From an uncultured bacterium (lineage in GTDB: Bacteria > Bacillota > Clostridia > Oscillospirales > Oscillospiraceae), in contig CASFCW010000037.1 of NCBI GenBank assembly GCA_949293165.1, positions 1 to 44,226 of the forward strand: a stretch of 44,226 nucleotides of DNA, given 5' to 3'. Made by a program: the position numbers and the translations under genes. Below the pieces are notes generated by a model. The model worked only from the letters and a program-made list of their open reading frames with translations, made no database searches and was not told the origin of the DNA. This document shows, piece by piece, positions 1 to 8,662 of the stretch (position 1 is its first letter; the number at the start of each line of letters is the position of its first letter).

Positions 1-97
1 AACTCCATTTTGTGCATGATATTTGCCGTTATTTCCCCAAATACGACCAGAACCCCTGTTTTCGCTCAATGAAAACAGGGGTTCTTCGACAGTCTGA
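1..97. repeat. 97-bp terminal inverted repeat, left copy
   Basis: Bases 1-97 are the exact reverse complement of 44130-44226. The copy contains a perfect 15-bp stem (49-63 with 71-85) around a 7-base loop. Its inner end abuts the base of a terminator hairpin that starts at 97; the right copy does the same. Base 97 may match only by chance, since both flanks begin with A. The element could be the end of an insertion sequence or a dispersed intergenic repeat; no transposase is visible. The window boundary coincides with the repeat, which suggests a contig break in a multicopy sequence. Confidence 0.9.
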
Positions 98-127
98 GGC
101 GTCCCGAGTATTCGGGACGCCTTTTTT
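97..127 (+). terminator. rho-independent terminator at left edge
   Basis: A perfect 11-bp stem (97-107 with 112-122) with a 4-base loop is followed by six T on the plus strand. It would stop transcripts entering from the left edge. On the minus strand the hairpin lacks a U-run, so it is a weaker terminator for the leftward gene ending at 140. Confidence 0.75.
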
Positions 128-139
128 GGCAAGGGGCGG

Positions 140-1240
140 TCAATCCCCCTGGGCAGCAGCCAGGGAGAGAATGTCCCGGGCGATGGCGTCGGCGGTTTCC
201 TCCACCAGGTGGAAGTCCACGTAGGGGTTATACAGGGCCTCCAGATCGTCGTGGAGGGCCTTGGCCTGGGCCAGGGAGGACACCGCCTCCTCCACCAGTG
301 CGGCGGAGACCTTCTTGGAAAAGCGCAGGCGGGGGCGGCTGCGGCGCATCAGGTCGCTGTCAGCCATGGCGTCCAGCCGCAGGCGGCGGTAGGGGGCGCT
401 GGGGCAGGGCTGGGCGGGGGCGGTGGAGACAAAGCCCAGGCCCAGCTGGGGGAGGAGCAGGTGGCGCAGCCGCTCCGGGAACATGGGGTCGGGGCAGGCC
501 ACCGCGTCCAGCCCCGCCTGCACCCCGGCGGACAGGAGGACGGACAGCATGGTGTGGGCCAGGCCGAAGCTGTCCTCCAGCTGGTAGATTCGGGGGCACT
601 GGGCAAAGGCGGTATCATACAGGGTGAGCACGCCCTTGTGGGTGACCCCGTCCAGAAAACGCTGGCGCACCGTCCCCTCCGGCTTGCCCTTTCCGGCCTT
701 AATCTCCCGGGAGACGATGCCTCTGGCCCGTTTGGCCAGCCGCTGCTCCAGCTCCTGGGTCAAGACCGTGGCGCGGACGTCGTCCATAATCTCCCCCGCC
801 GCGTCCAGGCAGCGGTAGGCCCGCTGATAATGCTCCTTATAGCCGTCCATGGCGGACATGATGTCCCCCCGGATGGCGGCCAGGCCCGCCCGGTTGTAGG
901 CCTTGCCCAGGTTGACGTATTCCTCCACCACCCCCGGGTACTTGGGCTCCACCACATGGGGGGCGGTGCCGTCCACCAGGGCTACCTTCAGCCGGGGCAG
1001 GACGACGGCGTCCAGGGAGTCCGGGTCCCCGGAGCAGAGGATATATTCCACCGTTTCCCCGGCCTGGGCGGCCTGCCGGGCCACCCGCCGCATCAGGGTG
1101 GATTTGCCGCAGCCGGCGCCCCCCTTGATGATATACAGGGTGTTGGCGCTGTCCAAGGGGATTAACTGGGCGTACAGGGAATAAAATCCGCTGGGAGAGT
1201 TGGCCCCCAGGAAATATTGGATATCGGGCGATGACAGCAT
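140..1240 (-). CDS. PRK06851-type P-loop ATPase
   Basis: This 366-residue protein begins MLSSPDIQYFLGAN and has a Walker A motif GGAGCGKST at about residues 40-48. The flow FYSLYAQLIP..., LDGTAPHVV-like 'VDGTAPHVVEP' and the length match the PRK06851 family of Clostridia and Bacilli, soluble NTPases of unknown cellular role. The reading frame stays open to 1429, but the ATG at 1240 has a GGAGG site about nine bases upstream and starts at the conserved N-terminus, so I chose it. It is divergent from the hexapeptide protein at 1416. The family assignment is from recognition of sequence pattern; the function is unknown. Confidence 0.85.
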   Translation of the reverse strand: MLSSPDIQYFLGANSPSGFYSLYAQLIPLDSANTLYIIKGGAGCGKSTLMRRVARQAAQAGETVEYILCSGDPDSLDAVVLPRLKVALVDGTAPHVVEPKYPGVVEEYVNLGKAYNRAGLAAIRGDIMSAMDGYKEHYQRAYRCLDAAGEIMDDVRATVLTQELEQRLAKRARGIVSREIKAGKGKPEGTVRQRFLDGVTHKGVLTLYDTAFAQCPRIYQLEDSFGLAHTMLSVLLSAGVQAGLDAVACPDPMFPERLRHLLLPQLGLGFVSTAPAQPCPSAPYRRLRLDAMADSDLMRRSRPRLRFSKKVSAALVEEAVSSLAQAKALHDDLEALYNPYVDFHLVEETADAIARDILSLAAAQGD

Positions 1241-1331
1241 GGAAAAGAACCTCCATTCCCTCAAAAATCTGTCCCAGCCTATGCCGGGGAAAAGAAGATG
1301 GTGAGGGCGGGGAAAAGACGGGATATGACAA

Positions 1332-1360
1332 TTGAAAAAGAGACGGGGATGGGATATAAT
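1332..1360 (+). promoter_or_regulatory. sigma-A promoter of hexapeptide transferase
   Basis: TTGAAA (1332-1337), a 17-base spacer and a perfect TATAAT (1355-1360) lie 55 bases before the start codon at 1416. Confidence 0.8.
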
Positions 1361-1415
1361 GGAGAAACACGCCCCGCCGGGGCGGATGATATCCCTTTTT
1401 GGAGGCGTTGACGAT

Positions 1416-2075
1416 ATGAACGTGACCATTTCTCAGCTGCTGGATCTGTCCCACACCATGGCGGCGGATTACCTGCGGCAATTTCAATATCCCTGGGAGG
1501 CCCTGGACGGCATCCACGACCTGATCCTGAGCCTGGGGGAAACCCTCTCCCCGGAGGAGTATGACCAGCCCGCGGAGCATGTCTGGGTCCACAAGACAGC
1601 CAAAGTGTTTCCCTCCGCCTACCTGGGGGCGCCCTGCATCATCGGGCCGGAGACCGAGGTGCGCCACTGCGCCTTCATCCGGGGCTCCGCCCTGGTGGGG
1701 GCCGGGTGTGTGGTGGGCAACTCGGTGGAGCTGAAAAACGTCATCCTGTTTGACGGTGTGCAGACCCCCCACTATAACTATGTGGGCGACTCCATCCTGG
1801 GCTACAAAAGCCACATGGGGGCCGGCTCCATCACCTCCAACGTGAAGTCGGACAAGACCCTGGTGGTGGTCAAGGGGGACGAGGAAATGGAGACGGGCCG
1901 CAAGAAGATGGGCGCCATCCTGGGCGACCATGTGGAGGTGGGCTGCAACTCCGTGCTGAACCCCGGCACCATCCTGGGGCGTCGCAGCAGCGTCTACCCC
2001 ACCTCCTGCGTCCGGGGGGTCATCCCCGAGGACGGGATTTACAAGGACAAGGATCACATTGTCATCCGCAAGTGA
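1416..2075 (+). CDS. left-handed beta-helix (hexapeptide) acyl/nucleotidyl-transferase-like protein
   Basis: A 219-residue protein starting MNVTISQLLDL. From about residue 55 it runs in imperfect hexapeptide repeats (for example APCIIGPETEVRHCAFIRG), the signature of left-handed parallel beta-helix proteins such as the C-terminal acetyltransferase half of GlmU. There is no N-terminal nucleotidyltransferase domain, so it is not a full GlmU; family members are often annotated as UDP-N-acetylglucosamine pyrophosphorylase-like. It may act in cell-envelope sugar metabolism, but the substrate cannot be read. The start at 1416 follows a GGAGG at 1401-1405, and a strong promoter lies just upstream, which makes the longer frame from 1332 unlikely because 1332 is the -35 box itself. 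Confidence 0.8.
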   Translation: MNVTISQLLDLSHTMAADYLRQFQYPWEALDGIHDLILSLGETLSPEEYDQPAEHVWVHKTAKVFPSAYLGAPCIIGPETEVRHCAFIRGSALVGAGCVVGNSVELKNVILFDGVQTPHYNYVGDSILGYKSHMGAGSITSNVKSDKTLVVVKGDEEMETGRKKMGAILGDHVEVGCNSVLNPGTILGRRSSVYPTSCVRGVIPEDGIYKDKDHIVIRK

Positions 2076-2076
2076 G

Positions 2077-2123
2077 AAAAACGGGCTCCCCAGGCGGCTC
2101 AGCCGCCTGGGGAGCCCGTTTTT
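2077..2123. terminator. bidirectional terminator between convergent genes
   Basis: A perfect 22-bp stem (2077-2098 with 2102-2123) with a 3-base loop, A-tract on one side and T-tract on the other. It serves the rightward hexapeptide gene and the leftward dipeptidase; the dipeptidase stop codon (2122-2124) lies in its arm. Confidence 0.92.
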
Positions 2124-3060
2124 ACAGACGGGTGAAAAAGTCCAGGGCATTTTCCCACATCAGCTTCTCCAGCCAGCCCTCCTGCAACCCACGGGAGAGC
2201 AGGTAGTCCGCCAGCGGCTCCATGCACCGGCAGGAGGCCAGGGCAGGCGGGGGGGCGGAGCCGTCCCAGTCGGAGCCCAGGGCCAGGACATCCCCGGCCC
2301 CCAGCTCCAGAAAGTGGACAATGTGCCGGTACAGGTCCTCCAGCCCGGCCTGGGCGCCCCCCTCCCGGAGGAAGGGGGCGTGGAAATTCAGGCCGATCAG
2401 GCCGCCCCGGGCAACCAGCTCCCGGATCTGGCCGTCGGAGAGGTTGCGGGGATGGGGGCAGCAGGCCCGGGCGTTGGAGTGGGAGGCCAGGGGGGGACGG
2501 CTGGCCAGCTCCATCACGTCCCAAAACCCCCGGTCGTTCAGGTGGGACACATCCACCGCGATGCCCCGGCGCTCCAGCTCCGGGACCAGAGCCTTGCCAA
2601 AGGGGGTCAGCCCCCTGTCTGTGGCGTGGCCGGAGCCGATGGGGTTTTCCCCGTTCCAGGTGAGGGTGAGCAGGACTACCCCGGCCTGGGACAGCAGCTC
2701 CGCGTTTTCCAGCTCCCGCCCCAGCAGGCTGCCGTTTTCCACGGTGAGCAGCAGGGCGGTCTTGCCCTGGGCCCAGGCCCGGCGGATGTCGCCGCCGGAC
2801 GTACAGGGGACGGCGCGGTCACCCGGCAGCCGGGCGGACCGTTCAAACCGGCGGCGGAGCAGCTGAAACCGCTCCCTGGCCTGGGCGGGGGAGAGCTCAT
2901 CTGGGAGAAAGGCGGCGCAGCACTGGGCCCAGCGGGTTTGGGGCGGCAGCTTTCCCAGAGAAAAGCCGGACTGGGGATGGTCCAGCGGGATGCACCCGGC
3001 ATCCCCGGCCCATGGGGTGGACAGGGTATCACAATGCAGATCGAAAACACAGCGGCCCAT
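2122..3060 (-). CDS. membrane dipeptidase (peptidase M19, renal dipeptidase family)
   Basis: A 312-residue zinc peptidase that would cleave dipeptides. The N-terminal FDLHCDTLS gives the HxD metal site; later come VDVSHLNDRGFWDV, ASHSNARACCPHPRN with metal-binding histidines, and ALGSDWDG, all in the order of M19 enzymes, and the length is normal. No signal peptide is visible, so it is probably cytosolic. The ATG at 3060 follows a GGAGG six bases away. It is the last gene of a leftward run yitT-tex-dipeptidase and starts 75 bases after tex, with a hairpin in the gap that may reduce read-through. It ends in the shared terminator. Confidence 0.93.
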   Translation of the reverse strand: MGRCVFDLHCDTLSTPWAGDAGCIPLDHPQSGFSLGKLPPQTRWAQCCAAFLPDELSPAQARERFQLLRRRFERSARLPGDRAVPCTSGGDIRRAWAQGKTALLLTVENGSLLGRELENAELLSQAGVVLLTLTWNGENPIGSGHATDRGLTPFGKALVPELERRGIAVDVSHLNDRGFWDVMELASRPPLASHSNARACCPHPRNLSDGQIRELVARGGLIGLNFHAPFLREGGAQAGLEDLYRHIVHFLELGAGDVLALGSDWDGSAPPPALASCRCMEPLADYLLSRGLQEGWLEKLMWENALDFFTRL

Positions 3061-3083
3061 GGCGGCCTCCTTCCAGACAGAGA

Positions 3084-3110
3084 CTTGCCCCTCCCGCCGG
3101 GAAGGGCAAG
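3084..3110. other. intergenic hairpin between tex and dipeptidase
   Basis: A 12-bp stem (3084-3095 with 3099-3110) with one wobble and a 3-base loop lies between tex and the dipeptidase start. There is no clear U-run, so it may be a weak attenuator or an mRNA stability element. Confidence 0.4.
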
Positions 3111-3135
3111 ACAGTATATGTGCCGGGGGATGGGA

Positions 3136-5298
3136 TCATCCCTCCCCCGGCTTTTTCATGGTCAGGCCGATGCGGCGGCGCTTTTCGTCCACCTCCTCCA
3201 CCCAGACGGTGACCACATCCCCCACGGTCAGCAGCTGGGAGGGATGCTTTACCCGCCGGGGCAGGCGGCTGATGTGCACCAGGCCGTCCTGGTGGACGCC
3301 GATGTCCACGAACACGCCGAAGTCGATGACGTTGCGCACGGTGCCCTGGAGCTCCATGCCCGGCCTGAGGTCCTTCATCTCCATTACGTCGGTGCGGAGA
3401 ATGGGGGGCGGCAGCTCGTCCCGGGGGTCCCGGCCCGGCTTTTGCAGCTCCCGGATTACATCGGTGAGAGTGGGTACGCCCACCCCGCACCGCTGGGCCA
3501 GGGGTTCCAGGCCTAGGGCGGACGCCCGCTCCTCCAGCTGGGGGACGCCCCCGGCCTTTACGTCGTCCAGGGTGTAGCCGCACAGGGTGAGCAGGGTTTC
3601 GGCGGCGGCGTAGCTCTCCGGGTGGACGCCGGTGTTGTCCAGCACCGCCTTGCTCTCCGGCACCCGCAGGAAGCCGGCGCACTGCTGGAAGGCCTTGGGC
3701 CCCAGCTTGGGCACCTTTAAAATCTCCTTCCGGGAGAGAAAGGCCCCGTGCTCCTCCCGGTAGGTCACCAGATTCTGCGCCGTGGCGGCGGTGAGGCCGG
3801 ACACCCGGCGGAGCAGGGAGGGGGAGGCGGTGTTCACATCCACCCCTACCGCGTTGACGCAGTCTTCCACCACCCCGTCCAGGGCCTGTTCCAGGCGGGC
3901 CTGGGGCATATCGTGCTGGTACTGGCCCACGCCGATGGCTTTGGGCTCAATTTTCACCAGTTCGGCCAGAGGGTCCTGGAGCCGGCGGGCGATGGACACG
4001 GCGCTTCTCAGGTTTACGTCGAATTCCGGGAACTCCTGGGCGGCCAGCTTGCTGGCGGAGTAGACGGAGGCCCCGGCCTCGCTGACCACCATGTAGCTCA
4101 GGCCGCCCCCCACCCGGCGGATCAGCTCCACCGTCATCTGCTCCGTCTCCCGGCTGGCGGTGCCGTTCCCGATGGCGATGTGGGCCACCCCGTGGCGGCG
4201 GATCAGCTGGGCCAGCCGGGAAATGGCCTCCTCCCGCTGCCGAGGGCCGTGGGTGGGGTAGACCACCGCGGTATCCAGCACCTTGCCGGTGCCGTCCACC
4301 ACCGCTACCTTGCAGCCCATGCGGTAGCCAGGGTCAAGGCCCATGGTGACCCGGCCCTTTACCGGCGGCTGCATCAGCAGGGGGCGCAGGTTCAGGGCGA
4401 ACATGCGGATGGCGCCCTCGTCAGCCTGCTCCGTGAGGCAGGTCCGGATCTCCCGCTCCAGGGAGGGCTGGATCAGCCGGGCATAGGCGTCCTCCGCGGC
4501 GGCGCGGACAAAGGCCATGGAGGGGGAGCCGGGGCGGACGGCGGACTGGCGCACGGCGATGAGGGCGGCGCCCTCCTCCGCCTGTACGCTGACCCGGAGG
4601 ATGCCCTCCTGCTCCCCACGGTTGATGGCCAGCACCTGATACCCCTGCACCCGGCTGACGGGGCAGGAAAAGTCATAGTACAGCCGGTAGACGCTGTCCG
4701 CCGGCTCCTTTTCCGCGGCCCTGGAGACAAGGGTGCCCCTTCTGAAGCACAGCTCCCGCAGGGTTTTCCGCAGGGCGGCGTCGTCAGAAATCCATTCGGC
4801 GATGATGTCGCTCGCCCCCTGCAGGGCCTCCTCCGCCGTCTCCACCCCCAGCTGGGGGTTGACATAGTCCGCCGCGGCCTGCTGAGGGGGCGGGCAGTCC
4901 CGCTGCTGGGCAAACAGCAGCTGGGCCAGGGGCTCCAGCCCCTTCTCCCTGGCCACGGTGGCCCGGGTGCGCCGCTTCTGCTTGAAGGGGCGGTACAGGT
5001 CCTCCACCTCCGCCAGGGTGGCGGCGGACTGGATGGCCTGGGCCAGCTCATCGGTCAGCTTGCCCTGGCTGTCGATGGCGGCGCATACCTCCGCCCGGCG
5101 CTGGGCCAGGCCCTTGAGGTACTGGGCCCGGTCAGCCAGCTGCCGCAGCAGCTGGTCGTCCATGGAGCCGTGGAGCTCCTTGCGGTACCGGGCGATGAAG
5201 GGGATGGTGGCCCCCTCCTCCAAAAGGCGGAGCACATTGACGATGTGCTCCGCCGGGCGGTTGAATTCTTGGGAAAGCTGTTGGATGTGCTGGTCCAT
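3136..5298 (-). CDS. tex: Tex family S1 RNA-binding transcription accessory protein
   Basis: A 720-residue protein of normal Tex length. It starts MDQHIQQLSQEFNRP and has the conserved GATIPFIARYRKEL near residue 30, a YqgF/RNase H-like fold around residue 318 (GLDPGYRMGCKVAVVDGTG), helix-hairpin-helix segments around 480-560 (VNTASPSLLRRVSGL, LKVPKLGPKAF) and a C-terminal S1 domain from about 645 (GTVRNVIDFGVFVDIGVHQD). Tex binds nucleic acid and contacts the transcription machinery. The ATG at 5298 follows AAGGAG. Its start lies only 14 bases after the yitT stop, so the two are probably cotranscribed. Confidence 0.96.
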   Translation of the reverse strand: MDQHIQQLSQEFNRPAEHIVNVLRLLEEGATIPFIARYRKELHGSMDDQLLRQLADRAQYLKGLAQRRAEVCAAIDSQGKLTDELAQAIQSAATLAEVEDLYRPFKQKRRTRATVAREKGLEPLAQLLFAQQRDCPPPQQAAADYVNPQLGVETAEEALQGASDIIAEWISDDAALRKTLRELCFRRGTLVSRAAEKEPADSVYRLYYDFSCPVSRVQGYQVLAINRGEQEGILRVSVQAEEGAALIAVRQSAVRPGSPSMAFVRAAAEDAYARLIQPSLEREIRTCLTEQADEGAIRMFALNLRPLLMQPPVKGRVTMGLDPGYRMGCKVAVVDGTGKVLDTAVVYPTHGPRQREEAISRLAQLIRRHGVAHIAIGNGTASRETEQMTVELIRRVGGGLSYMVVSEAGASVYSASKLAAQEFPEFDVNLRSAVSIARRLQDPLAELVKIEPKAIGVGQYQHDMPQARLEQALDGVVEDCVNAVGVDVNTASPSLLRRVSGLTAATAQNLVTYREEHGAFLSRKEILKVPKLGPKAFQQCAGFLRVPESKAVLDNTGVHPESYAAAETLLTLCGYTLDDVKAGGVPQLEERASALGLEPLAQRCGVGVPTLTDVIRELQKPGRDPRDELPPPILRTDVMEMKDLRPGMELQGTVRNVIDFGVFVDIGVHQDGLVHISRLPRRVKHPSQLLTVGDVVTVWVEEVDEKRRRIGLTMKKPGEG

Positions 5299-5312
5299 GG
5301 GTCAATGTCTCC

Positions 5313-6182
5313 TTAAAGTGTCTGGTCGTCCAGCTGGCGGAAATCCTTGTTGTGGCCGAATACGTGGGTCAGGGGGAAAACCTTGATAAAGCAGTCCTGC
5401 CCGCTGTCCCGGATGAACTCCCGCAGCTGGACATACTCCCGGGAGTTGCACACACAGTCCAGCTGGATCTTGGCCTCCTTGGAGTAGCCGCCAATGACGT
5501 GATAGATGGTGGTGCTTTTGTGGATTTGGTTGATGATGAAGTCCTCAATCTCCTCCGGCTTGCTGCAAACGATCTGGATTTCAAACAGCTTGGGCCCCAT
5601 GTTGAAGATCACGTAGTTGATGCAGTTGACGTACAGGATCTGCCCCACCAGGGCGTAGGCCACCGCGTCCAGGGAGAAGGCGGTGAGCATGGTGAGCATC
5701 ACCAGGCAGTCCAGCCCCAGCATCACGCTCTTCATGGAAATGAAGGGGAGGAATTTTTTCCGCAGGATCTTGGACATGGTGTCCAGCCCGCCGTAGGAGT
5801 AGGCCAGGCGGTAGGCCAGCCCGCCGCCTATGCCGGAGATGGCGCCGTACAGCAGCACGGCCACCAGCTTATCCTCCAGAATGATTTCCACCTGAACCAG
5901 GTTCAGCACCCACAGCACAGCGGGGTAGAGCACGGAGAGGAACAGTATGCTGGATACCTCCCCTTTCCCCAGCACCAGGGCGGTGAGCAGCAGGATCAGC
6001 AGGGTAAAGGCGTAATAAATCAGGGCGTAGTTGATATGCAGGAAGGCGGCCAGCGTCATGGACAGGCCGGTCACGCCGGTTACCACGAAGCCGTTGGGCA
6101 GGGCGACCCAGTTGACCGCGATGCTGCACAACAGGCAGCTGAGCACCAGGGAAATCAGGGATGTAAGACGGTTTCCTTTCAT
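5313..6182 (-). CDS. YitT family membrane protein (DUF161-DUF2179)
   Basis: A 289-residue protein with about five or six hydrophobic helices in the first 200 residues (for example LISLVLSCLLCSIAVNWVAL, LIYYAFTLLILLLTALVLG), a YSYGGLDTMSKILRKK motif typical of YitT proteins, and a soluble C-terminal DUF2179 domain of about 85 residues (IQIVCSKPEEIEDFIINQ onward). The transported substrate or role of the family is not settled. Start at 6182 has an AAGGGGG site. It is first of the tightly spaced pair yitT-tex, and lies 107 bases after coaBC in the same direction. Confidence 0.92.
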   Translation of the reverse strand: MKGNRLTSLISLVLSCLLCSIAVNWVALPNGFVVTGVTGLSMTLAAFLHINYALIYYAFTLLILLLTALVLGKGEVSSILFLSVLYPAVLWVLNLVQVEIILEDKLVAVLLYGAISGIGGGLAYRLAYSYGGLDTMSKILRKKFLPFISMKSVMLGLDCLVMLTMLTAFSLDAVAYALVGQILYVNCINYVIFNMGPKLFEIQIVCSKPEEIEDFIINQIHKSTTIYHVIGGYSKEAKIQLDCVCNSREYVQLREFIRDSGQDCFIKVFPLTHVFGHNKDFRQLDDQTL

Positions 6183-6289
6183 CCGAATGGCCCCCTTTGA
6201 TCGGCGTCCGCCCCTGGGAGGGCGGACCGGCGGCGGGAAATGTGTGGGTGAGTTTTCGTTGGCTGTTCCGCGGTCAGGCGGGCGCGGGG

Positions 6290-7486
6290 TTAGCTTCGGG
6301 CGCAGGCCATGGCCGCGTCCAGAATCCGTCCGGCGGCCTCCTCCTTGGACAGGAGGGGCAGCTCCTGGGCGCCGTCCCGGGTGATGAGGGTGATGATGTT
6401 GGTGTCCACGCCGAAGCCGGCCCCGGCCACCTTCAGATTATTGGCGCAGATCATATCCACCCGCTTTTTCTCCAGCTTGGCCCGGCTGTTTTCCACCATG
6501 TCCCGGGTCTCCATGGAAAAACCACAGATCACCTGGCCAGGCGTCCGGTGCTCCCCCAGGTATTGCAGGATGTCCTGGGTGCGCCGCAGGGGGATGGACA
6601 GGTCGCCGTCCTTTTTCTTGATTTTGTCGTCGCAGTAATCGGCGGGGGTGTAATCGGCCACGGCGGCCGCCTTGAAGATGAAATCCGCCTGGGCAGCCCG
6701 GGCAGCCACCGCCTCAAACATGTCCTGGGCGGACACCACGTCCACCACCTCCACAAAGGGAGGCGGGGTGAGGGCGGTGGGGCCGGAGATCAGAGTGACC
6801 TGGGCCCCCCGGAGCATGGCCATCCGGGCGATGGCATAGCCCATCTTGCCGGTGGAGTGGTTGGTGAGGTAGCGCACAGGGTCCAGGGACTCCTGGGTGG
6901 GGCCGGCGGTGACCAGAACCCGCTTGCCCTCCAGGTCATGGGGCAGAGCCAGCACCCGCAGCACGTGCTGCAGCAGCGTCTCCGGCTCCGGCAGCTTGCC
7001 CGCCCCCACATCGCCGCAGGCCAGGCGGCCGGAGGCGGGGGCGATGACCTCCCAGCCGTAGCGGCGGAGGGTGTCCAGGTTGTCCTGGGTCACCGGGTTT
7101 TCAAACATGTTGGTATTCATGGCCGGGGCGATGAGCTTGGGACAGCGGCAGGCCAAAATGGTGGTGGTGAGCATGTCGTCCGCCAGGCCGTGGGCCAGCT
7201 TGGCGCACACGTTGGCGGTGGCGGGGGCCACCAGCACCAGGTCGGTGCGGTGGGCCAGGGAGATATGCTCCACCTGGTGGACAAAACCCCGGTCAAAGGT
7301 GTCCACCATGGCCCTCCGTCCGGTGAGCTGTTCAAAGGTCAGGGGGGTGATGAACTGGGTGGCGTTTTGGGTCATGACCACCTCAACCTGGCAGTGGAGC
7401 TTGACCAGGGCGGAGGCCAGCGCCGCCGCCTTGTATGCAGCGATGCCGCCGGTCACACCCAGCAGGACGGTTTTTCCCTGTAGCAT
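6290..7486 (-). CDS. coaBC: bifunctional phosphopantothenoylcysteine decarboxylase / phosphopantothenate-cysteine ligase
   Basis: A 398-residue fusion enzyme that joins cysteine to 4'-phosphopantothenate and decarboxylates the product, two successive steps of coenzyme A synthesis. The N-terminal CoaC flavoprotein half starts MLQGKTVLLGVTGGIAAYKA and has the PAMNTNMFENP motif and the GRLACGDVG loop with its cysteine. The CoaB half follows from about residue 190 (TAGPTQESLDPVRYLTNHSTG). The frame is open to 7549, but the ATG at 7486 has a GAGGGA site and begins at the family's N-terminus. It faces coaX across a 250-base divergent promoter region. Confidence 0.96.
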   Translation of the reverse strand: MLQGKTVLLGVTGGIAAYKAAALASALVKLHCQVEVVMTQNATQFITPLTFEQLTGRRAMVDTFDRGFVHQVEHISLAHRTDLVLVAPATANVCAKLAHGLADDMLTTTILACRCPKLIAPAMNTNMFENPVTQDNLDTLRRYGWEVIAPASGRLACGDVGAGKLPEPETLLQHVLRVLALPHDLEGKRVLVTAGPTQESLDPVRYLTNHSTGKMGYAIARMAMLRGAQVTLISGPTALTPPPFVEVVDVVSAQDMFEAVAARAAQADFIFKAAAVADYTPADYCDDKIKKKDGDLSIPLRRTQDILQYLGEHRTPGQVICGFSMETRDMVENSRAKLEKKRVDMICANNLKVAGAGFGVDTNIITLITRDGAQELPLLSKEEAAGRILDAAMACARS

Positions 7487-7560
7487 GGCGTATCCCTCAT
7501 TTTCAAAGAAGTCGGAACGTTCAGCACGCCCGACAAAGGCCGGGCGCACCCTATATCCGC

Positions 7561-7589
7561 ATTATGACACAGAAATTTCCCGGTGTAAA
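7561..7589 (-). promoter_or_regulatory. coaBC promoter
   Basis: Read on the minus strand: TTTACA (7589-7584), 17 bases, CATAAT (7566-7561). The leader then contains a small GC-rich hairpin near 7526-7552 before the coaBC start. Confidence 0.65.
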
Positions 7590-7616
7590 GAGAGGAGAAA
7601 AATCCTGGGGAAGTCC

Positions 7617-7645
7617 TTGCAAATAAGGATGGGATTGGTTATAAT
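7617..7645 (+). promoter_or_regulatory. coaX promoter
   Basis: TTGCAA (7617-7622), 17 bases, TATAAT (7640-7645). It lies 28 bases from the -35 of the divergent coaBC promoter, so the two could share regulation. Confidence 0.75.
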
Positions 7646-7735
7646 GACACGGTTAAGAGCCGGGAAGCGGGAATTCCCGGGGCGGGTAAATTTGGCCTCC
7701 GGGCTGCCGGGGGATACATAGCTGAGGTGAAAGGG

Positions 7736-8506
7736 ATGCTCTTGGCCATTGACATTGGCAACAGCAATATTGTCATCGGCGGGATTGAGGACGACCGGAT
7801 TCGGTTCGAGGCCCGGATTGCCACGGACCGGATCAAGACCTCCGATCAATACGGCGTGGAAATCAAAAATATGCTGGATCTGTTCGGCGTAACGGTAAAA
7901 GAGGTGGAGGGCTGCATCATTTCCTCCGTGGTGCCCCCCGTGTTCAACGCGGTGCGCACCGGGCTTGTAAAGCTCACCGGGCTCAGCCCCATGGTGGTGG
8001 GCCCCGGGATTAAAACCGGGCTGAACATCCAAATGGATGATCCCGGCTCCGTGGGCAGCGACCGGATTGTGATTGCCGTGGCCGCCCTTCAGGAGTACCG
8101 GCCCCCGCTGGCCCTGGTGGACATGGGCACCGCCACCACCATCGAGATTGTGGACAGCGGCAACACGTATCTGGGCGGCTGCATCATCCCCGGCGTGCGG
8201 GTGTCCGCCGAGGCCCTGTCCAGCCGGGCCTCCCAGCTGCCCGGCATCCAGCTGGACAAGCCCCGCCGGGTGATTGGCAAAAATACCGTGGAATGTATGC
8301 GCAGCGGCATTATGTACGGGGCCGCCGCCATGCTGGACGGGATGCTGGACCGCATCGAGGAGGAGCTGGGCAAGCCTGTGACCGTGGTGGCCACCGGCGG
8401 CATGGCCCAGTTCATCGCCCCCCTGTGCAAGAGAGAGATGAAGCTGGAGCGGGACCTGCTGCTGAAAGGGCTGAATATCCTGTACCAGAAAAACCATAAA
8501 AACTGA
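7736..8506 (+). CDS. coaX: type III pantothenate kinase
   Basis: A 256-residue kinase that phosphorylates pantothenate, the first committed step of coenzyme A synthesis. It belongs to the ASKHA fold: DIGNSNIVIGG at the N-terminus, GSVGSDRIVIA, the phosphate loop DMGTATTIEIVDSG, GGCIIPGV and a late TGGMAQFIAP. Length is typical. The ATG at 7736 has GAGGTG six bases upstream; a GTG at 7727 is in frame but sits inside that ribosome site. Type III enzymes are usually not feedback-inhibited by CoA (family knowledge). A stable hairpin follows at 8512-8554. Confidence 0.96.
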   Translation: MLLAIDIGNSNIVIGGIEDDRIRFEARIATDRIKTSDQYGVEIKNMLDLFGVTVKEVEGCIISSVVPPVFNAVRTGLVKLTGLSPMVVGPGIKTGLNIQMDDPGSVGSDRIVIAVAALQEYRPPLALVDMGTATTIEIVDSGNTYLGGCIIPGVRVSAEALSSRASQLPGIQLDKPRRVIGKNTVECMRSGIMYGAAAMLDGMLDRIEEELGKPVTVVATGGMAQFIAPLCKREMKLERDLLLKGLNILYQKNHKN

Positions 8507-8511
8507 CGACG

Positions 8512-8554
8512 CAGGCCCCCGCCGCCGGGTACCCATCCGGAAGGCGGGGGCCTG
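8512..8554 (+). terminator. hairpin after coaX, possible terminator
   Basis: A perfect 12-bp GC-rich stem (8512-8523 with 8543-8554) closes a 19-base loop. No T-run follows, so termination strength is uncertain. Confidence 0.45.
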
Positions 8555-8662
8555 ATGCATGGCGTCGGCCGGAGGTGGGTTGTGCACTTACATAGAAAAC
8601 CCATAGGAAATGGATGAAAAATTACCATCCCCTATAAGAATGGAAAATTGCGTATATTACCC

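Noticed and set aside
12-224. Short reading frame across the left repeat, with a twin frame in the right repeat (44006-44215)
   Set aside because: The shared N-terminus comes only from the inverted repeat; the frames diverge after it, have no ribosome site, and overlap real genes or terminators.
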